41,385 nt of DNA from Betaproteobacteria bacterium (GTDB lineage: Bacteria; Pseudomonadota; Gammaproteobacteria; Burkholderiales; SG8-39): assembly GCA_016868105.1 (NCBI GenBank), contig VGIA01000009.1, positions 1 through 41,385 of the forward strand, given 5' to 3'. The translations under genes were made by a program, and so were the position numbers. The notes beneath the pieces were generated by a model. The model was not told the origin of the DNA. It did no database searches and worked only from the letters and a program-made list of their open reading frames with translations. How positions within the stretch are numbered: position 1 is the first letter of the stretch; every line of letters begins with the position of its first letter. Shown piece by piece: positions 24,667 through 32,833 of the stretch.

Positions 24667-26007
24667 TCAGCCGGATTTTTCGCGCATGGTAACGAATTCC
24701 TCGGCAGCTGTGGGATGGATGCCGATGGTGGCGTCGAACTGCGCCTTGGTGGCGCCCAGCTTCACCGCGATGGCGATGCCCTGGATGATCTCGCCCGCCT
24801 CGGGGCCCATCATGTGGGCGCCGAGCACGCGCTGCGTCGCAGCATCGACGACCAGCTTCATGAACACCTTTTCCTGGCTCGAGCCCATGGTGTGCTTGAG
24901 CGAGCGGAAGGCGGCCTTGTAGACCTCCACCGCACCGTGACGCTCGCGCGCCTGCGCTTCCGACAGCCCGACGGTGGCGATGTTCGGGTGCGAGAACACC
25001 GCGGTGGCGACGTTTTCGTGGTCCACCGGCGTGGGCTCGTTGCGGAACAGCGTCTTGGCCAGCCACATGGCCTCGGCGGTGGCCACCGGCGTCAGGTTGA
25101 TGCGGTTGGTGACGTCGCCGATGGCATGGATCGAATCCACCGAGCTCTTGGAGTAGCGGTCGACGACGATGGCGCCGTCGGCGGCCAGCTTCACGCCCGC
25201 GGCCTGCAGCCCGATGCCCGCGGTGTTGGGCTTCCTGCCGGTGGCGAACAGCACCAGGCCGAAGCTCTCGCTGCTGCCGTCCTCGAACGCGACCCTGATG
25301 CCGCGCTCCAGCCGCACCGGGTTGGTCTTGAGGCGCACGGCGACGCCTTTCCTCGCCATTTCCTCGGCCAGCCGCGTTCCGATGTCGGAGTCAAAGCCGC
25401 GCAGCAGCTGCGCGCCGCGGTAGGCGAGCGTGGTCTCCACGCCCAGGCCGTTGAAGATGGAGGCGAACTCCACCGCGATGTAGCCGCCGCCCACCACCAG
25501 CGCGCGCGAGGGCAGCTCCTCGAGGTGGAAGGCCTGGTTGGAGGTGATGCCCAGCTCGGCGCCGGGAATCGCGGGTTTCTCGGGCCAGGAGCCGGTGCAG
25601 ACGAGGATGTGTTTTGCCGTATGCCGCCTGCCGCCGACTTCCACTGTGTGCGGATCGACGAGGGTCGCGCGGCCGCGATGGATCTGGACCTTGTTGTCGA
25701 CCAGGATGCGCTCGTAGAGGCCGTTGAGGCGGCCGATCTCGCGATCCTTGTTCCTGAGCAGCGTCTGCCAGTCGAACTTGGGCTGCGGCGTGGACCAGCC
25801 GAAATCGGCCGCGTCCAGCACTTCCTCGCGGAAGCGGGCGGCGTAGGAGAACAGCTTCTTGGGGATGCAGCCCACGTTGACGCAGGTGCCGCCGAAGCTG
25901 CCGGACTCGGCGATGCCGACGCGTGCGCCGTAGGAGGCCGAAACGCGGCTGGCGCGCACCCCTCCCGAGCCGCCGCCGATGGTGAAAAGGTCGTAGTCCT
26001 GCTTCAG
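24667..26007 (-). CDS. gor: Glutathione-disulfide reductase with apparent CTG start
   Basis: A 446-residue flavoprotein if read from CTG at 26007 (then KQDYDLFTIGGGSGGVRASR), which restores the complete FAD-binding loop. The ORF track starts at GTG 25959, inside that loop, so it is too short. No ATG, GTG or TTG lies between an in-frame TGA and that loop. GGTCVNVGCIPKK carries the redox cysteines, ALVVGGGYIAVEFASIFNGLG binds NADPH, FATGRKPNT follows, and HPTAAEEFVTM carries the active-site His-Glu pair. It regenerates glutathione. It starts one base after the stop of the upstream small gene, hinting at re-initiation. A sequencing error is the alternative. Confidence 0.88.
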   Translation of the reverse strand: MKQDYDLFTIGGGSGGVRASRVSASYGARVGIAESGSFGGTCVNVGCIPKKLFSYAARFREEVLDAADFGWSTPQPKFDWQTLLRNKDREIGRLNGLYERILVDNKVQIHRGRATLVDPHTVEVGGRRHTAKHILVCTGSWPEKPAIPGAELGITSNQAFHLEELPSRALVVGGGYIAVEFASIFNGLGVETTLAYRGAQLLRGFDSDIGTRLAEEMARKGVAVRLKTNPVRLERGIRVAFEDGSSESFGLVLFATGRKPNTAGIGLQAAGVKLAADGAIVVDRYSKSSVDSIHAIGDVTNRINLTPVATAEAMWLAKTLFRNEPTPVDHENVATAVFSHPNIATVGLSEAQARERHGAVEVYKAAFRSLKHTMGSSQEKVFMKLVVDAATQRVLGAHMMGPEAGEIIQGIAIAVKLGATKAQFDATIGIHPTAAEEFVTMREKSG

Positions 26008-26008
26008 A

Positions 26009-26253
26009 TTACTTCAGGTTCTTGAGGTTCATGCAGACCAGATCCAGCAGCGCGGCAATGTCTGCGTGCTCCGCCTTGCCGGCGAGCCACTTCTGAGCGT
26101 TGTGAACGCGCTGCTCGATCGCCACCCTGGCATGCCTCCGGCGCCGGAGAACAGCTGCGCCAGGTCCGCGAGGCCCTTGCCCTTGGCTGCGGCGTGCAAC
26201 TGGCCCAGCTGGCCCTCGATCGCCGGGCGATCGAGGTTGGTGACCAGCGTCAT
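26009..26253 (-). pseudogene. Small hypothetical gene with an apparent frameshift
   Basis: From ATG 26253 the product begins MTLVTNLDRPAIEGQLGQLH and continues AAAKGKGLADLAQLFSGAGG; from about 26130 the coding-like residues continue in another frame as ARVAIEQRVHNAQKWLAGKA then HADIAALLDLVCMNLKNLK to TAA at 26009-26011. Joined, this is a protein of about 80 residues rich in helix, with no family I recognise. One missing base near the GGAGGCATGCC stretch explains the break. It may be a sequencing error, a real mutation or less likely programmed shifting. A TTG 48 bp upstream is another possible start. It stands between the NUDIX/MBL gene and gor. Confidence 0.55.
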
Positions 26254-26307
26254 CGTCTTGTCGTCGCTGATGGCGTTCCCCCCGCAGTGCCCGGACTTCA
26301 AACCATG

Positions 26308-27993
26308 CTATCGGGCAAGGGCGGATTCTACCAGCGCATAGCGTCCCGCCGCGGCATGCACCCTGCCCTCGGCCGCGAGCTTCTCGAGGTGCGCGGTCAG
26401 CGAACGTGCCGCCACCGGATGGATGCGGGGGTGGACGTCGTCGTACACCGCGGGCACCAGTTCCTCCAGCGTCGCCGCGCCCAGGCGCGCCAGCGCCGCG
26501 GTCAGCTTCGCCTCTCGCGCCAGGCGGTGAGCGATCAGGCGCCGGATTTCCCTCTCCGGCGCGCCCATCAGGTAGCCGTGCCCCGGCGCGAGGATGGCAG
26601 CATCCTGCTTGATCAGGGCCTGCAGCGCCGCGAGGTAAGCGAGCATGTTGCCGTCGGGCGGGTTGATCACCACGGTGGAACCCTGCATCACCTGGTCGCC
26701 GGTGAAGAGCATCTTTGTCTCCTCCAGCATGTAGCACAGGTGGTTCGAGGCATGGCCTGGGGTGTGGATGGCGCGTAGCGTCGCACCGGGAATGGCCAGG
26801 CGCTCGCCGTGCTCCAGCACGCGGTCGGGCACAAAGCTCGCGTCCTGGTTGCCGTGCGCCGGGGGCGGCCGGCCGAGCAGCTGCGCGCCGCTGAGCTGCT
26901 TCAGCAGAGCGGCCGCCGGGGAGTGATCGACGTGCGTGTGCGTGACCAGGATCCAGCGAATGCGCCCGGCGCCCAGCTCCGCGATCCGCTTCACGTGCTC
27001 GTCGATCGGCGGGCCCGGGTCGATCACGGCGAGCGCCTCGCCCGCGCCGACCAGGTAGCAGTTGGTGCCCGGACCGGTCATGACCCCGGGGTTGGGCGCT
27101 GTGAGGCGTGTGACGAGCGCATCCAGGCGCTTGGGCACGCCGGGCTGGATGACGAAGCAGGTCTTGCCGGATTCCTCCGGGTCGCTCCAGTGGATCTCGT
27201 GGTAAGGCGGGTCGGCGCGTCGGAACAGGCGCGCCGAACCCTCGTGGTCCAGCGCCCAGACCGCTGCATCCACCTGGATCTCGCCCAGGCTCCGGGCGTG
27301 GTCCACCGCAACCGCCGAGGTGGTGAAGCGCGCCAGGTCCGCCAGCGACACGCGCGTCGGGAAGATGATGTCGATCTCGCCGCGCTCCTGGCGCGCCAGC
27401 GCCTCGCGCGGGCTGATCCAGAAGCTGTGCACGGTCTCGCTGTGGTCGTGGGCGCCAGCCTGGTCCAGCGGCGCGCGGGCGACGAAAAAGCGGGTGTTGA
27501 AGCGCCGCGGCCGCCCCGCGGCCGTGATCCAGTGACTGAAGTACACGATCTCCTGCGCCGGGACGTAGAGGTCCTCGGCCTCGAGCAGGTCCGCGAACTT
27601 CGCCCCGCCTGCGTTCATCGGCTCGCGCAGGTATTCCAGCGCCGCGACCCGCGCCGGGGCGACCGGCGCGCCGGCGGCGTCCACCGCGAGCAGGATGCCG
27701 GCCTCCTCGAAGCATTCGCGCGCCGCCGCGATCCAGTAGGCGAGACCGCCGGAATCCAGGCCCAGCTTGGCGCTCGCCTCGGCGTCGGTGAGGCCGCGCA
27801 CGCGGCGCGCGGCGCGCGCGTCGCGGTCGCTCGCCTCCAGCGCGCCGCCGGGGAACACGTAGGCCCCCGGCAGGAATGCCGAGCCCTTGTTGCGCTGGAG
27901 CATGAACACCTCCGGCCCGTGCTGGTCGTCACGCAGCAGCAGGATCGTCGCCGCCGGGCGCGGTTCCATCTTCTTGGGCGCGGCGCTCCTCAC
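26308..27993 (-). CDS. NUDIX hydrolase / metallo-beta-lactamase fold fusion protein
   Basis: A 561-residue two-domain protein. GTG 27993 overlaps the SDR stop (GTGA) and is the likely start; ATG 27969 is an alternative. Domain 1 (about 1-240) is NUDIX: FPGGALEASDRDARAARRV then, after a long insert, AARECFEEAGILL supplying the REUxEExG catalytic half, as in NUDT19-like coenzyme A hydrolases. Domain 2 (about 270-490) is a metallo-beta-lactamase fold: VTHTHVDHSPA, IHTPGHASNH, LFTGDQVM and LAPGHGYL give the two-metal site, followed by a C-terminal winged helix as in LACTB2/glyoxalase II-like enzymes. A joint role in breaking down acyl-CoA or nucleoside by-products is inference. Confidence 0.9.
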   Translation of the reverse strand: MRSAAPKKMEPRPAATILLLRDDQHGPEVFMLQRNKGSAFLPGAYVFPGGALEASDRDARAARRVRGLTDAEASAKLGLDSGGLAYWIAAARECFEEAGILLAVDAAGAPVAPARVAALEYLREPMNAGGAKFADLLEAEDLYVPAQEIVYFSHWITAAGRPRRFNTRFFVARAPLDQAGAHDHSETVHSFWISPREALARQERGEIDIIFPTRVSLADLARFTTSAVAVDHARSLGEIQVDAAVWALDHEGSARLFRRADPPYHEIHWSDPEESGKTCFVIQPGVPKRLDALVTRLTAPNPGVMTGPGTNCYLVGAGEALAVIDPGPPIDEHVKRIAELGAGRIRWILVTHTHVDHSPAAALLKQLSGAQLLGRPPPAHGNQDASFVPDRVLEHGERLAIPGATLRAIHTPGHASNHLCYMLEETKMLFTGDQVMQGSTVVINPPDGNMLAYLAALQALIKQDAAILAPGHGYLMGAPEREIRRLIAHRLAREAKLTAALARLGAATLEELVPAVYDDVHPRIHPVAARSLTAHLEKLAAEGRVHAAAGRYALVESALAR

Positions 27994-28865
27994 GCGGTGC
28001 GCCCGGCGCGGTCCTTGTCGTTCTGGGCCTTGATCTTGGCGCGCATCCGGTCCCAGTCGGCGTCGCTGAGGTGGTCCAGCTCGGTGAACGAGGCGCCGTT
28101 GGCGAGGTAGCCGGCGCCGTCGATGGCGATGGTTTGCCCTGTCAGCCACTCGCAGCCATCCGCCATCAGGAAGGTGGCGAGGTTCTGCAACTCCGGCATC
28201 TGGCCGACGCGGCGCATCGGGTTCGACCCGTTGGCGTCCTCGAACCTGCCGTCGGGCCGCAGGCGCTTGGCGGCGCCCTCGGTGGGGAAGGGCCCGGGGG
28301 CGATGGCGTTCAGCCGGATGCCGTAGCGGCCCCACTCCACCGCGAGGGACTTGGTCATGACGTGCAAGCCGGCCTTGGACATCGCCGAGGGCACGACGTA
28401 GGGCGAGCCGGTGTGCACCCAGGTGACCAGGATCGAGATCACCGAGCCCTTGTGCCCGCCCGCGATCCAGCGCTTGCCCACGGCGTGGGTGACGTAGAAC
28501 GAGCCGTGGAACACGATGTTGGCGATGGCGTTGAAGCCGTTGGGCGTCAGATCCTTGGTCGGGCTGATGAAGTTGCCGGCGGCGTTGTTGACCAGGCCCG
28601 TCAGGGGGCCGGCCTCGTCCCAGAGCCGCTGCACCATGGCCTCCACCGCCTGCGCGTCGCGGATGTCCACGGCATGGGTGCGCACCGCGCCGCCGTGCGC
28701 GGCCATCAGTTCCCTGGCGGTGGCATCCAGCACCGCGCCGCGGCGGCCGGCGAGCCAGACTTCGGCGCCCAGCTTCAGGTACTGCGTCGCGATTTCCTTG
28801 CCCAGGCCGGTGCCACCACCGGTAATGAGGATGCGTTTGCCCTTGAGTAGGCCATCAGTGAACAT
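27990..28865 (-). CDS. SDR family oxidoreductase, 2,4-dienoyl-CoA reductase-like
   Basis: A 291-residue protein starting at ATG 28865 (MFTDGLLKGKRILITGGGTG). The NADPH loop TGGGTGLGKEIA, NNAAGNFISPTKDLTPNGF and the catalytic region SPYVVPSAMSKAG match mitochondrial 2,4-dienoyl-CoA reductase, in which a Ser and Lys four residues apart replace the usual Tyr-x-x-x-Lys. The family reduces 2,4-dienoyl-CoA from polyunsaturated fatty acids to an enoyl-CoA. It heads a minus-strand operon, followed with a GTGA overlap by the NUDIX/MBL gene. Many bacterial homologues are only called SDR, so the exact substrate is unproved. Confidence 0.88.
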   Translation of the reverse strand: MFTDGLLKGKRILITGGGTGLGKEIATQYLKLGAEVWLAGRRGAVLDATARELMAAHGGAVRTHAVDIRDAQAVEAMVQRLWDEAGPLTGLVNNAAGNFISPTKDLTPNGFNAIANIVFHGSFYVTHAVGKRWIAGGHKGSVISILVTWVHTGSPYVVPSAMSKAGLHVMTKSLAVEWGRYGIRLNAIAPGPFPTEGAAKRLRPDGRFEDANGSNPMRRVGQMPELQNLATFLMADGCEWLTGQTIAIDGAGYLANGASFTELDHLSDADWDRMRAKIKAQNDKDRAGRTA

Positions 28866-28894
28866 GGGGAATCCGGACAGGGGAAGCAGGGCCC

Positions 28895-29173
28895 CTATTC
28901 TAAGAGGTACAACCTGCGCTCGGGCGGAGCCGTTGCAGGAGGAGGGCTGCCGCCAGGGCGGCACGACTCCACCCGATCGCAGTCTTCCGTCCAGTTCAGC
29001 GCCACCTCGCTGTCAGTGGATCCGGCGCAGGTGGTGTGGCCGGCGCTGTGGCGCAGCTTGAGCGACTGGCCGAGCACCAGCCACAGGGCCGCAGCGGCGA
29101 GTTCGAGGGTGGCCTCGTCATGGTCATCTGCTTGCAGTTCAGATGCGCGTGTTGCATCCTTGCTGCGCTGCAC
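28895..29173 (-). CDS. Possible small hypothetical protein in the 325-bp divergent gap
   Basis: The gap between the SDR and the acyl-CoA ligase holds one 92-codon minus-strand frame from GTG 29173. Its middle, LELAAAALWLVLGQSLKLRH, is followed by a Cys- and acid-containing tail with mostly G or C in third positions, which is coding-like. It has no recognised family, no strong ribosome binding site and no hydrophobic span clear enough for a confident membrane call. It may be a remnant or spurious. Nothing else is visible in the gap. Confidence 0.3.
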   Translation of the reverse strand: MQRSKDATRASELQADDHDEATLELAAAALWLVLGQSLKLRHSAGHTTCAGSTDSEVALNWTEDCDRVESCRPGGSPPPATAPPERRLYLLE

Positions 29174-29190
29174 TCAAACTGTAAGGGCTG

Positions 29191-30798
29191 ATGATCCGTT
29201 CGACGATGCAGCGGGTGCCGCTGTCCATCCATCACCTGCTCGAGCGCGCGGGCCGGCTCTATCCGGATTCGCAGATCGTCAGTCGCCGTCCGGACAAGTC
29301 ACTGGTGCGGCACCGCTACGCCGAGTTCTACCGCCGCGCGCGGGGGCTGGCGGCGGCGCTCGTCGCCGCCGGGCTGAGGAAGGGCGAGCGCGTCGCGACC
29401 CTGTGCTGGAACCACCATGCACACCTGGAGTGCTACTTCGGCATCCCGGCCGCCGGCGGGGTGATGCACACGCTCAACCTGCGGCTCTCTGCGGAGGAGA
29501 TCGGCTGGATCGCGGCGCATGCCGAGGACCGGATGCTGGTCGTGGACGATGTCCTGCTGCCGTTGTACGAGCAGTTCCGCGACCGGCACCGTTTCGAGCG
29601 CGTGATCGTGGTGCCCTTTGGCGGGGCACCGGTGGAGGCGGCGTACACCGACTACGAGCAGTTCATCGCGGTGGAGGCGGGCGGCTTCGCCTACGTCCCG
29701 CACGCGGAAGACGACCCGGTGGCCATGTGCTACACCTCGGGCACGACCGGACGGCCAAAGGGCGTGGTGTACTCGCACCGCTCGACGATCCTGCACACGC
29801 TGATGGCGAACCAGCCCGATCACTGGGGCCTTGCGGCGAAGGACAGCGTGCTGCCGGCGACGCCGATGTTCCACGCCAACTGCTGGGGCGTGCCCTACGC
29901 CTGCGTGATGATGGGGATCAAGCTGATCTTCCCGGGACCGCACCTGCACCCGGAGGACCTGCTCGACCTGATGGACGCCGAGCGCCCGACTTATGCGCTC
30001 GGGGTGCCCACCATCTGGCTGTCCATGCTCCAGCTGCTCGAGGCGCGACCCGATCGCTGGCGGCTGCCGCCGGGGATACGCATGCTCGTGGGTGGCGCAC
30101 CGGTGCCGGAGGCGATGATCCGGGCCTACCGGCGCCACGGCGCGCAGATCTGCCACGGCTGGGGCATGACCGAGATGAGCCCGCTGGGGACGATCTCGTA
30201 CGTCAAGCCCGAGCTGCAGCACCTGCCGGAGGAGGAGCGTTATCCGTACTTCGCGATGGCGGGCGTGCCGGCGCCGATCATGGACCTGCGCATCGCCGGC
30301 GAGGACGGCCGCGAACGCGCATGGGACGGCAGGAGCGTGGGCGAGGTGCAGGTGCGCGGCCCCTTCATCGCCGGCAGCTACCACGAGGTGCCGCACGACC
30401 CGGAGAAATTCACCGTCGACGGGTGGCTGCGCACCGGCGACGTCGCCACCATGGACCCGCACGGGTACCTGCGCATCACCGACCGGATGAAGGACCTGAT
30501 CAAGTCGGGCGGGGAGTGGATCAGCTCGGTGGACATGGAGAACCTGCTCATGGCGCACCCGGCCGTGGCCGAGGCGGCGGTGATCGCGGTGCCCGATCCG
30601 AAATGGACCGAGCGGCCGCTCGCCTGCGTGGTGCTCAAGCCCGGTCAGCGCGCCACGCCCGAGGAGCTTCGCACGCATCTTGCCTCGCGTTTCGCCAAGT
30701 GGCAGCTTCCCGGCCGCGTCGAGTTCCTCGAGACGATCCCGCGCACCTCGACCGGCAAGTTCTGGAAGCTGAGGCTGCGGGAAATGTTCCGCGGCTGA
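29191..30798 (+). CDS. Medium/long-chain fatty acid-CoA ligase
   Basis: A 535-residue adenylate-forming enzyme starting at ATG 29191 (a second ATG lies at 29206). Core motifs are MCYTSGTTGRPKGVVYSHRS (P-loop), HGWGMTEMSPLG, GWLRTGDVATMDPHGYLRIT and the catalytic-lysine region TIPRTSTGKFWKLRLRE. PMFHANCWGVPYACVMMGIK is typical of the AlkK-like medium-chain group. It activates fatty acids to acyl-CoA in two steps via an acyl-AMP. It is divergent from the dienoyl-CoA reductase operon and close to an enoyl-CoA hydratase and acyl-CoA dehydrogenase, fitting beta-oxidation. The chain-length range cannot be told from motifs. Confidence 0.92.
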   Translation: MIRSTMQRVPLSIHHLLERAGRLYPDSQIVSRRPDKSLVRHRYAEFYRRARGLAAALVAAGLRKGERVATLCWNHHAHLECYFGIPAAGGVMHTLNLRLSAEEIGWIAAHAEDRMLVVDDVLLPLYEQFRDRHRFERVIVVPFGGAPVEAAYTDYEQFIAVEAGGFAYVPHAEDDPVAMCYTSGTTGRPKGVVYSHRSTILHTLMANQPDHWGLAAKDSVLPATPMFHANCWGVPYACVMMGIKLIFPGPHLHPEDLLDLMDAERPTYALGVPTIWLSMLQLLEARPDRWRLPPGIRMLVGGAPVPEAMIRAYRRHGAQICHGWGMTEMSPLGTISYVKPELQHLPEEERYPYFAMAGVPAPIMDLRIAGEDGRERAWDGRSVGEVQVRGPFIAGSYHEVPHDPEKFTVDGWLRTGDVATMDPHGYLRITDRMKDLIKSGGEWISSVDMENLLMAHPAVAEAAVIAVPDPKWTERPLACVVLKPGQRATPEELRTHLASRFAKWQLPGRVEFLETIPRTSTGKFWKLRLREMFRG

Positions 30799-30832
30799 GC
30801 GCGCCGCATCAGCTCGCCCGCCGAGCCGCGTG

Positions 30833-31849
30833 CTACAGCGTGAGCACGATCTTGCCGATGTGCTGCGAGGTCTCCATCAGCCGGTGCGCCTCGTGCGCTT
30901 GCGCCAGCCGGAAGGTCTTGTAGATCACCGGCTTGATCCTGCCGGCCTCGATGAGCGGCCAGATCTTCTCGCGCAGGCTTTTCGCGATCGCGCCCTTGAA
31001 CGCGACCGTGCGCGGGCGCAGCGTTGAGCCGGTGAGCGTCAGGCGCTTGCCCATCACCGCGCTGATGTCCAATTCCGTCCTCCAGCCGCCCAGCACCGCG
31101 ATGAACGCCAGGCGCCCCTCGTCGGCGAGGCACTTCAACTCGCGCGGCACGTAGTCCCCACCCACCATGTCCAGGATCACGTCCACGCCCTTGCCGCCGG
31201 TGGCGGCCATCACCTCGGCGACGAAGTCCTGGGTGCGGTAGTTGATCGCCTTTTGCGCGCCCAGCCTCACGCAGGCGGCGCATTTTTCGTCCGATCCGGC
31301 GGTGGCGAACACGCGGTTGCCCATGGCCGCGGCGATCTGGATCGCGGCGGTGCCGATGCCGGAGGAGCCGCCCTGCACCAGCAGGGTCTCCCCGGGCGCC
31401 AGATGTGCGCGATCGTACACATTGGACCAGACCGTGAAGAAGGTCTCTGGCAGCGCCGCGGCCTCGACCCTGGTGAGGCCCCTCGGCACCGGCAGCGCCT
31501 GCACTTCCGGCGTGACGCAAAATTCCGCGTAGCCGCCGCCGTGCACCAGCGCGCAGACCTGGTCGCCGGGCTTCCACATCCTGACCTCCGCGCCGCAGGC
31601 CGCGACTTCGCCGGCGATCTCCAGGCCCGGCAGGTCGGAGGCGTCCGCCGGCACCTTGTACTTGCCCAGGCGCTGCAGCACGTCCGGGCGGTTGACGCCG
31701 GCGGCGGCGACCTTCACCAGGATCTCGTGGGGTTTGGGGACCGGGAGCGGCCGCTTGGCCGGGACCAGCACCTCGGGGCCCCCGGGCGAGGCAATCTCGA
31801 CGGCTTGCATATGGGTTGGCATCGTCATGGGGCGGGTTGGCATCGTCAT
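30833..31849 (-). CDS. NAD(P)H quinone oxidoreductase (zinc-free MDR family, PIG3-like)
   Basis: A 338-residue protein as drawn. MQAVEIASPGGPEVLVPAKR is a usual family start, so ATG 31810 may be the true one; the longer form adds repeated MTMPT residues from a tandem duplication. GVNRPDVLQRLGKY, PGLEIAGEVAACG, VQGGSSGIGTAAIQIAAAMG (NADPH loop) and LDMVGGDYVPREL are characteristic of PIG3/Qor-type enzymes. Zinc-ligand residues of alcohol dehydrogenases are absent. It reduces quinones or enones with NADPH. It lies 12 bp after the threonine dehydratase stop, and is probably the last gene of that operon. Confidence 0.9.
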   Translation of the reverse strand: MTMPTRPMTMPTHMQAVEIASPGGPEVLVPAKRPLPVPKPHEILVKVAAAGVNRPDVLQRLGKYKVPADASDLPGLEIAGEVAACGAEVRMWKPGDQVCALVHGGGYAEFCVTPEVQALPVPRGLTRVEAAALPETFFTVWSNVYDRAHLAPGETLLVQGGSSGIGTAAIQIAAAMGNRVFATAGSDEKCAACVRLGAQKAINYRTQDFVAEVMAATGGKGVDVILDMVGGDYVPRELKCLADEGRLAFIAVLGGWRTELDISAVMGKRLTLTGSTLRPRTVAFKGAIAKSLREKIWPLIEAGRIKPVIYKTFRLAQAHEAHRLMETSQHIGKIVLTL

Positions 31850-31854
31850 GGGGC
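31813..31854. repeat. Two tandem 21-bp repeats at the 5' end of the quinone oxidoreductase gene
   Basis: GGGTTGGCATCGTCATGGGG plus C occurs at 31813-31833 and again at 31834-31854. The unit is seven codons long, so the copy is in frame and duplicates MTMPT together with a possible start codon. Two exact adjacent copies suggest a recent slippage duplication. Confidence 0.85.
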
Positions 31855-31861
31855 GCGGATT

Positions 31862-32833
31862 CTAGCCTGAGCGCAGCTGGGTCGCGGCCCAGGCGAGGTC
31901 CACGTTGCCGCCGGAGATCACCACGCCGACGCGCTTGCCCGCGATGCGCGCCGGCTCCAGGCGCCTTTGCAGCAGCGCCGCGGCGCCGAGCGCGCCGGTG
32001 GGCTCGCAGATGAACTTCATCCGCTCCCACAGGAAGAACATCGTCTTCAGCAGGTCCGCGTCGGAGGCCGTCATCATCTCGTCCACGTACTGGAGCATCA
32101 GCGGGAAGGTGACATCCCCCATGGATTCGGTGCGCGCGCCGTCGGCGATGGTCTGCGGCGCCTTCACCGACTGCAGCGTCTTGGTCCAGAACGAGCGCGT
32201 GGCGTCGTCGCCGGCTTGCGGCTCGACGCCGATGACCTGGATGCCCGGTGCCAGGTGCTTGGCCGCCACCGCGCAGCCGGTGAGCAGGCCGCCGCCGCCG
32301 CAGGGCACCAGCAGCACATCGAGCGGTCCGGTCTCCTCCAGCAGCTCCTTCGCCGCGGTGCCCTGGCCGGCGACGATGTGCGGGTGGTTGAAGGGCGGAA
32401 TGACGCTCAGGCCGCGTTCGCCGGCGATACGTCGTGCAGTTTCTTCCCTGTTCTCACCCGGGCCGTAGGTCACCACCTGCGCGCCGTAGCCGCGCGTCGC
32501 CTCCAGTTTCACGCGCGGCGCGTCCTGCGGCATGACGATGACGCGCGGGATGCCGAGCATGCGCCCGGCAAGCGCCACCGCCTGCGCGTGGTTGCCCGAG
32601 GAGAAGGCCACCACGCCGCGTTCCTGCGCCTGCGGCGACAGGCGCGACAGCGCGTTGTAGGCGCCGCGGAACTTGAACGCGCCCATCCTCTGGAAGTTCT
32701 CGCACTTGAAGAACACCCGCGCGCCGGTGAGCGCGTTCACCGTCGCCGAATCGAGCACCGGCGTGCGCCGCGCGTGCGCCCGGATGCGCTCGTGCGCCTC
32801 CGCCACGTCGCCCCAGGAAACCTTCAGGCTCAT
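31862..32833 (-). CDS. Threonine ammonia-lyase / serine-threonine dehydratase family
   Basis: A 323-residue fold-type II PLP enzyme. ATG 32833 overlaps the upstream stop (ATGA); ATG 32839 is an alternative. FFKCENFQRMGAFKFRGAYN contains the PLP lysine, VAFSSGNHAQAVALAGRMLGI the substrate loop, LVPCGGGGLLTGCAVAAKHL the phosphate-binding glycine loop, and GVVISGGNVD the C-terminal end. No ACT regulatory domain is present, so it is the short catabolic type rather than IlvA. Serine racemase or hydroxyaspartate dehydratase share these motifs. The product would be 2-oxobutanoate or pyruvate. Confidence 0.88.
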   Translation of the reverse strand: MSLKVSWGDVAEAHERIRAHARRTPVLDSATVNALTGARVFFKCENFQRMGAFKFRGAYNALSRLSPQAQERGVVAFSSGNHAQAVALAGRMLGIPRVIVMPQDAPRVKLEATRGYGAQVVTYGPGENREETARRIAGERGLSVIPPFNHPHIVAGQGTAAKELLEETGPLDVLLVPCGGGGLLTGCAVAAKHLAPGIQVIGVEPQAGDDATRSFWTKTLQSVKAPQTIADGARTESMGDVTFPLMLQYVDEMMTASDADLLKTMFFLWERMKFICEPTGALGAAALLQRRLEPARIAGKRVGVVISGGNVDLAWAATQLRSG

